Made by a program: the position numbers and the translations under genes
Part shown: positions 48,463-57,769 of the stretch, piece after piece
How positions within the stretch are numbered: the stretch's first letter is position 1
How the letters are laid out: every line of letters begins with the position of its first letter
From: Colwellia ponticola
GTDB taxonomy: Bacteria > Pseudomonadota > Gammaproteobacteria > Enterobacterales > Alteromonadaceae
NCBI RefSeq assembly: GCF_005885605.1
Contig: NZ_SZVP01000014.1
Location: 1 to 64,000 of the forward strand
Length of the DNA: 64,000 nucleotides
Reading direction: 5' to 3'
The notes under the pieces: model-generated
Told to the model about the DNA's origin: nothing
Database searches by the model: none
Seen by the model: the letters and a program-made list of their open reading frames with translations, nothing else

Positions 48463-48894
48463 ATGATCCGTAATAAAAAACTATTTTCTTTTGCTCTACT
48501 TTGCTCTTTACTCATAACGTTGCCTGTGCAGGCGGCAAAAACTATTGAGGAATGCCAAACACAAGTGCCTGAACAATCATCTTCAGCAGCCATGTCTCGC
48601 TGTTTAGATAGTGTTATCGCTTTTGTTGATAGAGAATTGCAAACTTGGATAAATTTACATAGTTTTAATTTAGAAGAAAAAGCGCTTATTCATGGCCCTA
48701 ATGCCGCATTAAAAATATTTAAGCGCTCACAAAGTAGTTTTATTACTTATAGAGAAAATGATTGTCGGTGGCAATATTTAGCTATATTACCGAATACTGG
48801 AGCAGATTTGGCCTATAAAACCTGTTACGTTTTACTCAGTAAAAGTAGAATAGCCATGCTGAGTACAGCAGAGGCAATAACAGGCAATGAATAA
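48463..48894 (+). CDS. Secreted LprI-like (DUF1311) protein
   Basis: From ATG 48463 the product has 143 residues with a signal peptide (KKLFSFALLCSLLITLPVQA, cut near AA-K). The mature part has four cysteines spaced as in the lysozyme-inhibitor LprI/DUF1311 family (ECQTQ, SRCLDS, NDCRWQ, KTCYV). The SQSSFITYRENDCRW segment is the family hallmark. It is periplasmic. The true start may be the in-frame ATG 11 codons earlier, but that would put a polar extension before the signal. It possibly shares a transcript with the YciI gene. Confidence 0.75.
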   Translation: MIRNKKLFSFALLCSLLITLPVQAAKTIEECQTQVPEQSSSAAMSRCLDSVIAFVDRELQTWINLHSFNLEEKALIHGPNAALKIFKRSQSSFITYRENDCRWQYLAILPNTGADLAYKTCYVLLSKSRIAMLSTAEAITGNE

Positions 48895-49193
48895 CCATAG
48901 TGTACTGTTAAGTAGGTTTAAGCCTTACTGAGTTAAAGCGACAAATATTTATTGTCTCAGGCGATAACTCAGTAAGAAGTTCATTATCACTACTCGACAA
49001 TGGACAGTAAGGTTGATACTGATACCATGACGTTTAATCGTTCTTTAGTACACATCTGTTTTAAAAGACAATTTCATCTTCTAGCGCCTCATTCTTACCA
49101 TCGATGAGTCATCCATGGCGCCGTACTGAGCCCGCCATTTATCAAATGAAAGCATAGCTTGAAAAACATATACCTCTCTGAAAGGTAGCTAAT
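48895..49193. other. Convergent intergenic region with a nested palindrome
   Basis: CTTACTGAGTTA (48924-48935) pairs with TAACTCAGTAAG (48965-48976), and inside them GACAA (48940-48944) pairs with TTGTC (48952-48956). There is no T tract. It may serve as a two-way terminator/stability hairpin between convergent genes, or be a structured RNA or repeat. No gene is seen. Confidence 0.55.
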
Positions 49194-50273
49194 TTAGAGT
49201 TCGGGTTGGTTTTGATTTTCATTGCCATTGTCTGGCAGAACCTTTATTTCAGCCTCCTCTTCTGGACCCAGTAAAATGCCTAACCAACGCGTTTTTTCAT
49301 GAGTATCTAATGCAATTTTTATCATCATGGTAAGCGGAATTGACAGGAACATTCCAACAATGCCAAATATATATCCCCACAAGATTAACGACAGAAAAAC
49401 AACAAAGGCTGATAAGCCTAACATTTTCCCCATTAACTTAGGCTCTAAGTAGTTTCCAACAAGGTTGTTTATGGCAAAGAAACTTATTCCTGTCCACATA
49501 ACGCCTATAGGACCTAATTGAATTAACGCTAGAATAACGGGAGGTATCGCCGCAAGAAGCGAACCTAAATTTGGAATAAAATTTAAAAGGAAGGCTAACA
49601 TTCCCCACAAAAAGGGGTAATCCACACCTATAAACAACAATGCTAGTGCTGCTAAAATACCTGTTAAAAGACTTGTTGCCGCTTTAATTGCCAAATAATG
49701 GCGAATTTTACTTAAAATGTTATTTACATGTACCATTTTATCTTGAGCATTAGAAAATGCTCTAGAAAACTTGGCAGGGAAACTGGTGGTTTCTGCTAAA
49801 ATAAAAATAACACACAGAAAAATCAAAAAGAAATCACTGAATATATTCCCGACACCACCTAACACCATTGTCACTAATGACATTATGTCAGCTTTTTCAA
49901 AAGCGGCTGTCATGTTGACATTTTCCATTGCCATACCATGTGAAGTAAGCCACTGTGATATAGCCCTAACACGAGAACTTAGCTGTTCCATGTAAAGCTC
50001 TTTGTTGGCATTAAAAGCGTTGATTGAGTCACCTACTAAGGCAACAACAGCATAAACGAATGCTAAAATGACCGCGAGTACAATGACAATAGCCAGTGAA
50101 CGTGGAACTTTACGATCTTCCATCCAACGAATTGAAGGCATACATATAATGGCAATAAAAAATGCCATTAGCAGCTGCACTAACAGAGGTGCAGCTACCT
50201 TTAAACCCGCAATAATGATAATAATTGATGCCGCTGCGACTAGGTAAGGCGTTGCCTGCTTAGAAGGGTTCAT
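49194..50273 (-). CDS. AI-2E family transporter (PerM/YdiK-like permease)
   Basis: The 359-residue membrane protein has about eight helices in the AI-2E_transport (UPF0118) pattern. Motifs include LLMAFFIAIICMPSIRWMEDRKVPRSLA near the start and the C-terminal FLLNFIPNLGSLLAAIPP and NNLVGNYLEPKLMGK blocks. Members include the AI-2 exporter TqsA and Na+/H+ antiporters; substrate is not predictable here. It is a single gene. Confidence 0.88.
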   Translation of the reverse strand: MNPSKQATPYLVAAASIIIIIAGLKVAAPLLVQLLMAFFIAIICMPSIRWMEDRKVPRSLAIVIVLAVILAFVYAVVALVGDSINAFNANKELYMEQLSSRVRAISQWLTSHGMAMENVNMTAAFEKADIMSLVTMVLGGVGNIFSDFFLIFLCVIFILAETTSFPAKFSRAFSNAQDKMVHVNNILSKIRHYLAIKAATSLLTGILAALALLFIGVDYPFLWGMLAFLLNFIPNLGSLLAAIPPVILALIQLGPIGVMWTGISFFAINNLVGNYLEPKLMGKMLGLSAFVVFLSLILWGYIFGIVGMFLSIPLTMMIKIALDTHEKTRWLGILLGPEEEAEIKVLPDNGNENQNQPEL

Positions 50274-50582
50274 ATTGGTTGTTGTTCCTTAGATTTTAAT
50301 ACGTTACCCAGCACACCTGTGGATAGTTATTCATATGTGATTCAAAACTACTTGCGTTGGCTTTGCATTACAAGCCAAGAGTTTATCATGCTTTTTTGCC
50401 ATTATTTTACCTGCTCTTGGGGTTTTCCCCATTGAAACTCTCATTGTTCTGTGTGTAGCGTTTATGCCAATGCGTATAGACCTTTACCTTTTATTAGTTA
50501 CTGCCCCTTTGGGAACATATTGACACCATCATAACGACACAAAATTTATTTAAGGGTGCACAATGGTATTACGTCAACTTAG
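50274..50582. other. Intergenic region with a short dispersed repeat
   Basis: It holds the second copy of ACCTTTACCTTTTATTAG (50480-50497) found at 36747-36764, and nothing else recognisable. Confidence 0.5.
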
Positions 50583-53096
50583 CTAGGCAAGTTTTCTTAA
50601 TAAGTGTTGAGTATTTTGCCTCATGGTTCTTGCTACCATAAAATAACCAATACTGGCAACAAACACCGCGCCACTCAATGGTCCTAACAGCCAAATATAA
50701 AAATGCAGTCGACCATCAATATTAAAGAGTTGCTGTTGAATAACAAGTAAAGCAACATCACTAACAATGGCAGCAACTAGCCCTGCAATAGCGCCCAATA
50801 ATATAAATTCATACAAGGTTGCCAACTTAATTAAACGCCCTTTAGCGCCTAGAGTACGTAAAATAACGACTTCCTGCATGCGTTCAGCCAAACTTGCTTG
50901 TACCTGAGAAATAAGTACTAAGGCGCCGCTAACCAAAACAATCGACAACACAAAACCAATGGCTAAAGACACTTGTGCAATAATTGCTTGAGCTTGTTCA
51001 ATACGAGATTTGATATCGATCATACTGATAGTTGGGTAACGCTGTAAGAGCTGGCTAATATCTTTAGTATCTTTGTCTTGTAGTTGCGCGGCACTAAAGT
51101 AAGTAACGGGTACTTTACCTGCCATATTAGGGCTTAAAATCATAACAAAATTAGGTTTAAGTGAGCCCCAATCTACCTTTCTAAAGCTAGTCACTTTAGC
51201 GTTTATTGGCTGCTCATTAACTAATAAGGTAATAGTATCACCGAGCTTAAGGTCAAGGGCCTTTTGCCAGCCATCAAAGACAGACACTTCAATAATATCA
51301 CTAGTCATAACACCGTCAGAGAACCATTGCCCTTGGGTTATTTTATTACCTTCAGGTAAGGTGGTTAACCAGGTTAAATTAGGCTCTCTATTAACACCTG
51401 CTCGCGCGTTTTCATCTCTTTTTTCGCCCTCTTGCTTTGATACTCTGCGCGCAAATGCTTCACCATTAACCGCATCAACCCGGCCATTAAAAACCGGATA
51501 AAAAGCTTCATGGGGAATATTATTATCGTTAAAGAATTGCTCAATAGGCGCAACGTCTTGCTCTGCAATATTAATGATAAACATATTAGGCGCACCGGGT
51601 GGTACTTGCATTTGCCAATCGCTAATAATATCATTTTTTAACACCACTAAAAATAGCATCAGCTTAATAGCTAAAGCGAAACTGATCAGTTGGATAGCAT
51701 TAGCGTTAGCTCGTTTTTGTAATGTTGCGATGGCTAAAGACCAACTAGTGCCGGGTCTAAGACCTAAACGGCGACCCGCAGCAAATAATAATCGAGAAAC
51801 AACAAATAGAATAACAATAACTACCAGTGTTGAGACAAATAAAATTAACGTGGTCATAAGCTCGCCACTAAAAAGCCACATTAAAACAAAAATAGTCATA
51901 AATGATAAAGCAAGATGAAGCCGACTTATCGCTAAGGTATCGCCCAAATGGCGACGTAAAACACGCAGTGGCGGAATATCAAAGAGATCAAGTAACGGTT
52001 TAAGGGAGAACATCATGGCGCAAATAAGGCCAATAAAGCTCGACAATAACCAAGGTCGTATGCCGGCTTGCGGTAAGTCTGTTCCCATAAACGTCGCTAA
52101 ATAATCTGCGCCAATGGTTTGTAGAATAAAACCTATTAATAAGCCAGCAACAATAGAAAACACCGTCACTAACGTTAAGTGTAGAAGAAAAATATTACGG
52201 ATAATTTGACGACTTCCACCTAACGTTTTCATCATGGCAACGGGATCGTATTGGCGTTCACAATAACGCTTTGCCGATACTGCCATGGCGACCGCAGCGA
52301 GCATAATGCCAAATAAACCGGCAAGTAATAAAAAACGCTCTGCGCGATCTAAATTATTACCCAAAGGCGATTGTTTATCTTTAATGCCTTGCCAAGTTTG
52401 ATTACTTTTTAATTGCGGCTTAAGCCAAGTGTAATAATCGTTAAGTTGTTGTTCATTACCAGCAAAAAGTAAACGATGAAATACCCGACTACCTTGTTGA
52501 ACTGCTTGGGTTTTAGCAATGTCAGCATAGCTTATTAACACACGTTTATTACCCGATAATGAAAAAAATGGTGCATCAGGCTCTTTGACTAAGACTTTAC
52601 TCACCTTAAAAACCCCTGCACCCAATTCAACGTTATCGCCGATATTGACATTAAGGGTATAAAAAAGTCCTTCACTGAGCCAGGCCTCGCCTGCTTTAGG
52701 CCCACTATCAACCTCATAACTTTGACTGCTTAAGCTATCTTTGATTGCTATTTTTCCGCGCAGCGGATAATCCTCAGTGGTTGCTTTAACAGCACCTAAC
52801 ACCAGTTCATCATTGGCAAATAACATAGAGTCAAAATAAAGCATCGTTGCCGTTTTAAGACCAAAGCCTTGTGCTTGAGTTAATAAGCTCGGTTCAAAAG
52901 CGTGATTACTCGATAAACGACGATCCGCTGCAATAAAGTCACTACTTTTTTGGGCAATATTTAAACCAATTCTTTCAGTAATTGACGATAAGCTAAAAAC
53001 GGTAAGCACGGCCAATGCTATTGCTGCAAAAATAATCGTTAATTCACCACGGCGAAACTCTCGAGAGAAGAGTTTAAAAGCGAGTTTAACCCACAT
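50583..53096 (-). CDS. ybbP: ABC transporter permease, YbbP-like (double FtsX domain)
   Basis: The 837-residue protein has an N-terminal membrane anchor, a periplasmic MacB_PCD-like domain, and FtsX-type membrane domains near residues 260-430 and 720-830 (EVVILRTLGAKGRLIKLATLYEF in the last). It overlaps the ATPase gene upstream by 11 nt. YbbAP next to tesA is conserved. This ABC subfamily is related to LolCDE/MacB and acts on envelope lipids or lipoproteins; substrate is unknown. Confidence 0.9.
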   Translation of the reverse strand: MWVKLAFKLFSREFRRGELTIIFAAIALAVLTVFSLSSITERIGLNIAQKSSDFIAADRRLSSNHAFEPSLLTQAQGFGLKTATMLYFDSMLFANDELVLGAVKATTEDYPLRGKIAIKDSLSSQSYEVDSGPKAGEAWLSEGLFYTLNVNIGDNVELGAGVFKVSKVLVKEPDAPFFSLSGNKRVLISYADIAKTQAVQQGSRVFHRLLFAGNEQQLNDYYTWLKPQLKSNQTWQGIKDKQSPLGNNLDRAERFLLLAGLFGIMLAAVAMAVSAKRYCERQYDPVAMMKTLGGSRQIIRNIFLLHLTLVTVFSIVAGLLIGFILQTIGADYLATFMGTDLPQAGIRPWLLSSFIGLICAMMFSLKPLLDLFDIPPLRVLRRHLGDTLAISRLHLALSFMTIFVLMWLFSGELMTTLILFVSTLVVIVILFVVSRLLFAAGRRLGLRPGTSWSLAIATLQKRANANAIQLISFALAIKLMLFLVVLKNDIISDWQMQVPPGAPNMFIINIAEQDVAPIEQFFNDNNIPHEAFYPVFNGRVDAVNGEAFARRVSKQEGEKRDENARAGVNREPNLTWLTTLPEGNKITQGQWFSDGVMTSDIIEVSVFDGWQKALDLKLGDTITLLVNEQPINAKVTSFRKVDWGSLKPNFVMILSPNMAGKVPVTYFSAAQLQDKDTKDISQLLQRYPTISMIDIKSRIEQAQAIIAQVSLAIGFVLSIVLVSGALVLISQVQASLAERMQEVVILRTLGAKGRLIKLATLYEFILLGAIAGLVAAIVSDVALLVIQQQLFNIDGRLHFYIWLLGPLSGAVFVASIGYFMVARTMRQNTQHLLRKLA

Positions 53097-53799
53097 GAGT
53101 TACCCTCCCTTCGCTGATTTTTTCAAGCTGACCACCTTCAATATGAATAATACGCTGGCACTGTTGTGCTAACTGTTCATCGTGTGTGACTAAGACTAAC
53201 GTTGTACCATTGAGTTTATTTAAATCAAACAATAAGGTTTCAATTAACTGACCATTTTTACTATCAAGGTTTGCCGATGGCTCATCAGCAAACAATATTT
53301 TAGGTGAGCCAATAAAAGCACGTGCAATCGCTACGCGTTGTTGCTCTCCGCCTGATAATTGAGAAGGATAGTGCTCAAGTCGATGTGAAAGCCCTACTTT
53401 TTCTAGTAAGGCAATGGCTTGTGCTCTAGCATCACTCGCGCCAGCAAGCTCTGCTGGTAACATCACATTTTCAAGCGCGGTTAAACTCTGTACCAACATA
53501 AAAGATTGAAAAACAAAACCAATTTTTTCTGCTCTTACTCGCGCACGCGCTTCTTCATCCAGTGTACTTAACGCTTCACCATCAAGGTGGACATCACCTT
53601 CACTCGCAACATCTAATCCAGCTAATAAACTTAATAACGTTGATTTACCTGAGCCTGATGCGCCAACAATCGCTACCGATTCGCCTGACTTGACAGAGAA
53701 GTTAATATCGCTAAGGATAGTGAGGCCTCCTTCAAGGGTACTAACCCGCTTAGTAAGCCCTGATACTTGAATAACATTTAACTGAGAAAGTACTGACAT
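53086..53799 (-). CDS. ybbA: ABC transporter ATP-binding protein, YbbA-like
   Basis: The 237-residue MacB/LolD-type ATPase has Walker A GASGSGKST, the signature LSGGEQQRVAIARA, Walker B ILFADEPSANLD and the H-loop LVTHDEQ. The frame is open to a GTG at 53835, but ATG 53799 (MSVLSQLN) is the likelier start and has AGGA about 11 nt upstream. The start codon overlaps the tesA start on the other strand (CATG). It is paired with the permease gene downstream. Confidence 0.92.
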   Translation of the reverse strand: MSVLSQLNVIQVSGLTKRVSTLEGGLTILSDINFSVKSGESVAIVGASGSGKSTLLSLLAGLDVASEGDVHLDGEALSTLDEEARARVRAEKIGFVFQSFMLVQSLTALENVMLPAELAGASDARAQAIALLEKVGLSHRLEHYPSQLSGGEQQRVAIARAFIGSPKILFADEPSANLDSKNGQLIETLLFDLNKLNGTTLVLVTHDEQLAQQCQRIIHIEGGQLEKISEGRVTHVG

Positions 53800-54418
53800 G
53801 ACACGTTTTTTCCTAAAAATTATTATTATCTTCACATTGGCAAATTTATCATTTACCAGTAATGCACAAGATAAAGTATTACTTATTGGTGATAGTTTAA
53901 GTGCTGGCTATGGCCTGGAGCAAGCACAAACATGGGTAGTACTATTGCAAAATAAATACCGTGACACTAACAAAGCCATTACGTTGGTTAATACCGCTAT
54001 TAATGGTCAAACTACTGATAACGCATTATTAAAAATTGATGCTTGGTTAGCAGCACATCAGCCAAGCCACGTATTAATTGAGCTTGGTGGTAATGATGGT
54101 ATTAGAGGCTTTCCTGTTAAGTTACTACAAAAACATTTAAGCCAACTAGTGACTATAAGCCAGCAGTACGGTGCAAAGGTTGCTTTAATGGAAATTAGCA
54201 TACCACCCAACTTGGGCCCACGGTATAGTAAAATGTTTACCGATAGTTATCACAAGGTTGCCAAAAAAACTGGCGCTTATCTTATGCCATTTTTTATGGC
54301 TGACATTGCCATTGTTCCCTCCCTCATGTTCGATGATAACTTACACCCTAATGCCAAAGCACAGCCAATGATTCGTGATTTTATGGCAAAAGAAATTGAT
54401 AAATGGTTACAAGAGTAA
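53798..54418 (+). CDS. tesA: Acyl-CoA thioesterase I / arylesterase / lysophospholipase L1
   Basis: The 206-residue SGNH hydrolase starts with a signal peptide (FLKIIIIFTLANLSFTSNA), so it is periplasmic. Block I is GDSLSAGYG (nucleophile Ser), followed by the NGQTTDN (Gly) and GGNDG (Asn) blocks, and DNLHPNAKAQ carries the Asp-His pair. Its ATG shares two bases with the divergent ybbA start, so each gene's ribosome-binding site lies in the other gene's leader or coding region. Confidence 0.94.
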   Translation: MTRFFLKIIIIFTLANLSFTSNAQDKVLLIGDSLSAGYGLEQAQTWVVLLQNKYRDTNKAITLVNTAINGQTTDNALLKIDAWLAAHQPSHVLIELGGNDGIRGFPVKLLQKHLSQLVTISQQYGAKVALMEISIPPNLGPRYSKMFTDSYHKVAKKTGAYLMPFFMADIAIVPSLMFDDNLHPNAKAQPMIRDFMAKEIDKWLQE

Positions 54419-54875
54419 TGGCTTATTTATACTGAAAACACACGATAGATAATTAACTTACCTATCGTGTTATACGTGATTGAGCACAAAAAGTTTACCT
54501 ATTTTGTGCTATTTCTGACCAAATAGATTATTCAATACCATTTTATCTAATCATTACCACTGCATTATTTACTTAATTAGTATAAGAGATTGTTTTTAAT
54601 GTGAACTTTTTTCTGATACCGTTAGTTTACTGTGAGGGGGTTATCGGTATAACATGGAGATAAAGTTAGGATAACATTGAGATAAAGTTAGGATAACATG
54701 GGTAATATTGTTATAACATATTGGAATAAAATACGTTCTACTACGGTTATATTTACCATTATACTAAGTAACTGTTCACCGTTATCACTATCAAAATGAG
54801 CGCTATCTTCATCACTTTATTGCGACAGCAATACTCCTATCTATTTAATAAATCAACGTAAATTAGAGTAATACT
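54419..54875. other. Intergenic region tesA/antiporter
   Basis: It holds a possible tesA terminator (ACACGATAG with CTATCGTGT, 54437-54473, no strong T tract) and an array of ATAACAT repeats. The rest is AT-rich without a gene. Confidence 0.5.
54649..54724. repeat. Short direct repeats with ATAACAT core
   Basis: ATAACAT occurs at 54649, 54671, 54693 and 54713, about two helical turns apart. The first two units are 22 bp long and differ at one base (ATAACATGGAG / ATAACATTGAG, then ATAAAGTTAGG). It could be an operator array for the downstream antiporter gene, or simple slippage. Confidence 0.65.
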
Positions 54876-56447
54876 ATGGACTTTATCTGGATACTTTTCG
54901 CTTTTACCTGTGGTTTAGCTGCAAAAAAAATATCACTTCCACCATCCATTGGGTTTCTAGCCGCAGGGTTTATTCTTAATATTGCTGGTTATCAAGCAGA
55001 TGCAAGCTTAAGCTTATTAAGTAATCTGGGTATTACCATCATGTTATTTACCATCGGCTTAAAGCTAAATATAACTAACCTATTTAAAACAGAAGTTTGG
55101 CTAGGCTGCTCTTTGCATACCCTACTGTGGATTATTGTCACGATAACCTTTGTTAAGATACTCGCGCTGATGTCGGTAAACTATTTCAGTGATTTAGACT
55201 TAATGACCGCAACCTTAATCGCTTTTGCGTTAAGTTTTAGTAGTACGGTTTGCGTGATAAAGTTACTTGAAGAAAATGGTGAAATGCGTACTCGCCATGG
55301 TAAATTAGCGGTAAGCATTCTGGTTATTCAAGATATTATTGCCGTTGCTTTTTTAGTCGCGGCAACCGGTAAAGTCCCTTCAGTTTGGGCATTTGCCCTA
55401 CTTGGTTTATTCCTAATAAAGCCACTGATTAATAAATTGATTAATCATGTTGGTCACGGTGAATTAATCCCTTTAATTGGCTTTTTCTTGGCATTGGGTA
55501 GCTATGAGTTATTTGAGTTAGTCAATATTAAAGGTGATTTAGGTGCGCTACTTGTCGGTATGCTCCTCGCTTCTCACACTAAAGCGACTGAAATTAATAA
55601 AGCGTTAATGAGCTTTAAAGATATTTTCTTAATTGGCTTTTTCCTCTCTATTGGTTTTACTGCGATACCCACCTTTGAGATGCTCGGTTTAGCCACATTG
55701 TTAGTATTGTTAATTCCTGTTAAGTTTGCCATGTTCTATGGTATTTTTACCTTACTAAAAGTACGTTGTCGTAGTGCCTTTCTTAGTGCTTTATCATTAA
55801 GTAACTTTAGTGAATTTGGGTTAATTGTCGGTGCGCTATGTGTTGCCGCGGGTTGGTTAAGTAATGATTGGTTAGTGATTTTGGCATTAACCATGGCAGT
55901 ATCTTTTATATTTACCAATATTATTTATCGTTTTGCCCATACCTTGTTCGCCAAACATAGGGATTTTTTATCTCGCTTTGAACGACAAGAAAAACTCGAA
56001 GAAGATATTTTCGCGCAACCTGAACAGCGACCGATTGTTATTATTGGTATGGGTCGCGTTGGTATGGGTGCTTATCGTGCTATCAATAGTCATAGCGGTG
56101 ACTTGGCTTGGGGCTTAGATGCCGATAAAGAAAAAATCACCTCGCTGGCTGAGCAAGGCATAGATGCCTACTATGGCGATGCCGAAGACATACATTTTTG
56201 GGAAAGCTTAGATCTTTCTAAACTGGAATTGGTACTACTTACACTACCTTCAGTTCAAGATGCTATTTCTATTACCACGCAATTAAATGCCGCTAATTAT
56301 AAAGGAAGAATTGCCGCTGTTGCTCGCTTTGACGATGAACGAGTGCAACTTGAAGAATTTGGTATTGATAAAGTATTTAACTTCTATACTGAAGCTGGGG
56401 TTGGTTTTGCCGAGGAAAGTTTAGCATTAATTCCTAAACCGGCATAA
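54876..56447 (+). CDS. KefB/YbaL-like monovalent cation:proton antiporter
   Basis: The 523-residue protein has about 12 membrane helices in the CPA2 Na+/H+ exchanger pattern (LPPSIGFLAAGFILN; FALSFSSTVCVIKLLEE). A cytoplasmic TrkA-N (RCK) domain has the Rossmann motif VIIGMGRVGMGAYRA and the distal acidic LGLDADKE segment. It probably exports K+ in exchange for H+, gated by nucleotide or redox state. Length is similar to YbaL (558), but no TrkA-C domain is seen. Confidence 0.9.
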   Translation: MDFIWILFAFTCGLAAKKISLPPSIGFLAAGFILNIAGYQADASLSLLSNLGITIMLFTIGLKLNITNLFKTEVWLGCSLHTLLWIIVTITFVKILALMSVNYFSDLDLMTATLIAFALSFSSTVCVIKLLEENGEMRTRHGKLAVSILVIQDIIAVAFLVAATGKVPSVWAFALLGLFLIKPLINKLINHVGHGELIPLIGFFLALGSYELFELVNIKGDLGALLVGMLLASHTKATEINKALMSFKDIFLIGFFLSIGFTAIPTFEMLGLATLLVLLIPVKFAMFYGIFTLLKVRCRSAFLSALSLSNFSEFGLIVGALCVAAGWLSNDWLVILALTMAVSFIFTNIIYRFAHTLFAKHRDFLSRFERQEKLEEDIFAQPEQRPIVIIGMGRVGMGAYRAINSHSGDLAWGLDADKEKITSLAEQGIDAYYGDAEDIHFWESLDLSKLELVLLTLPSVQDAISITTQLNAANYKGRIAAVARFDDERVQLEEFGIDKVFNFYTEAGVGFAEESLALIPKPA

Positions 56448-56477
56448 TGAGCAAATAGCTCAGCGCTTTAGCTAATA

Positions 56478-56512
56478 ATAAAGCCCAAACTCAGGGTTGG
56501 GCTTTATTGCCA
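56478..56512. terminator. Bidirectional terminator between antiporter and tatD
   Basis: AAAGCCCAA pairs with TTGGGCTTT, flanked by T/A tracts on both sides, between two converging genes. Confidence 0.8.
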
Positions 56513-56519
56513 TCAATAT

Positions 56520-57287
56520 TTAAAGTTTAAATAATCGATTAAAGTTATCCGTTGAAAGTTTCGCAATTTCTTCAACTGACTGACCACGAATGCTGGCTAA
56601 ATGCTTAGCAACTTCGACCACATAAGCCGGTTGATTCTCTTTACCGCGATGCGGCACAGGTGCAAGGTAAGGTGCATCGGTTTCAATCAAAAATTTATCA
56701 TCTGGCACTAGTGCTGCTACTTCTCTTAACTCATGGGCATTTTTAAAAGTAACAATACCTGAAAAAGAAATATAAAAGCCTAACGCTATTGCCTGCTCTG
56801 CCATCTCCCAACTTTCAGTAAAACAATGCAGAATACCGCCAACTTGATCTGCCCCTTCACTACGCAATAACGATAAGGTATCTTCTTGTGCGGCGCGAGT
56901 ATGAATAATAAGTGGTTTATTTAATTGTTTAGCAACCTGAATATGCTTTTTAAAGGAGTCCAGTTGCAGTGCTTTAGTTTCAGGTGCGTAATGATAATCA
57001 AGTCCAGTTTCACCAATAGCAATAACACGCTCATGGCGACTTAACGTTAATAATTGCTCAGGAATAATTTCATCGTCTTGGTTTAGTGGATGAGCGCCAC
57101 AAGTTAAAAACACATTATCATAATGGGTCGTTTTTTCTGCCATGGCAGGAAAGTCGGCTAAAGTGACGCTAACACAAAGCAGTTTATCTACTTTTGCCGC
57201 TTGGGCGGCATCAATAACATTATCGAGGCTATTATCATAAAGCGATAAGTTAAGGCGGTCTAAATGGCAATGAGAATCTATAAACAA
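56520..57287 (-). CDS. ycfH: TatD/YcfH-family metal-dependent hydrolase
   Basis: The 255-residue TIM-barrel hydrolase has metal ligands FIDSHCHLD at the N-terminus, IGETGLDYHY (Glu), IHTRAAQ, LHCFTE and IETDAPYLAP. The frame runs on to 57395, but the family starts exactly at the residue before FIDSH. The TTG at 57287 has AGGAG seven bases upstream, so TTG is taken as the start. It is last in the pabC-mltG-tmk-holB-pilZ-tatD cluster, as in Vibrio and E. coli. It may act as a DNase or D-aminoacyl hydrolase; the substrate is unsettled. Confidence 0.92.
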   Translation of the reverse strand: MFIDSHCHLDRLNLSLYDNSLDNVIDAAQAAKVDKLLCVSVTLADFPAMAEKTTHYDNVFLTCGAHPLNQDDEIIPEQLLTLSRHERVIAIGETGLDYHYAPETKALQLDSFKKHIQVAKQLNKPLIIHTRAAQEDTLSLLRSEGADQVGGILHCFTESWEMAEQAIALGFYISFSGIVTFKNAHELREVAALVPDDKFLIETDAPYLAPVPHRGKENQPAYVVEVAKHLASIRGQSVEEIAKLSTDNFNRLFKL

Positions 57288-57401
57288 CGAGGAGCTCCTG
57301 TACTTAACTAGTTGATTGATTAAAAAGAATGTGAATAAGTGATAAGAAATGGCGCGCATAAATATAAAGCACAAATGCTTACCACATCTAAACAAAGCAC
57401 T

Positions 57402-57728
57402 TTACATGGTCAATGTTGGCTCTGAAGAGTTTAATTGTCGAGCAATAATTTGTTCAATTTGATAGCGTACTTTATCGGGGTCTTTAACAAAGTTAATACC
57501 CACACCTGGCGGTGTACCATTTTGTGCGCCAATAGGGGTTAACCAACACACCTGACCATGAACAATCGATTCCTCTAACGCATCAGGTAATAATATTTTT
57601 AACTCAACATTGTCACCGAGTTCATATTGGCGTGGCGTTCGAACAAAAACACCGCCTTTGTTAAGAAAGGGCATAAAAGCAAGATATAAATCACGCTCTG
57701 AATGAAACTCTACCGTTAATGGTACCAA
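57402..57728 (-). CDS. pilZ: PilZ domain protein
   Basis: The 108-residue single-domain PilZ protein has LYLAFMPFLNKGGVFVRTPRQYELG and the GVGINFV C-terminal motif. The RxxxR c-di-GMP-binding motif is not seen, so this is the type IV-pilus PilZ of the holB-pilZ-tatD cluster, which usually does not bind c-di-GMP. The start is TTG with AGGGGG upstream. Confidence 0.88.
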   Translation of the reverse strand: MVPLTVEFHSERDLYLAFMPFLNKGGVFVRTPRQYELGDNVELKILLPDALEESIVHGQVCWLTPIGAQNGTPPGVGINFVKDPDKVRYQIEQIIARQLNSSEPTLTM

Positions 57729-57769
57729 GATGCGCCCCCTATTTTGATAGTCTAACGATTTATTTATCG

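Noticed and set aside
57288-57395. N-terminal extension of tatD to 57395
   Set aside because: The hydrophobic 36-residue extension is not part of the family, and a good ribosome-binding site lies before TTG 57287.
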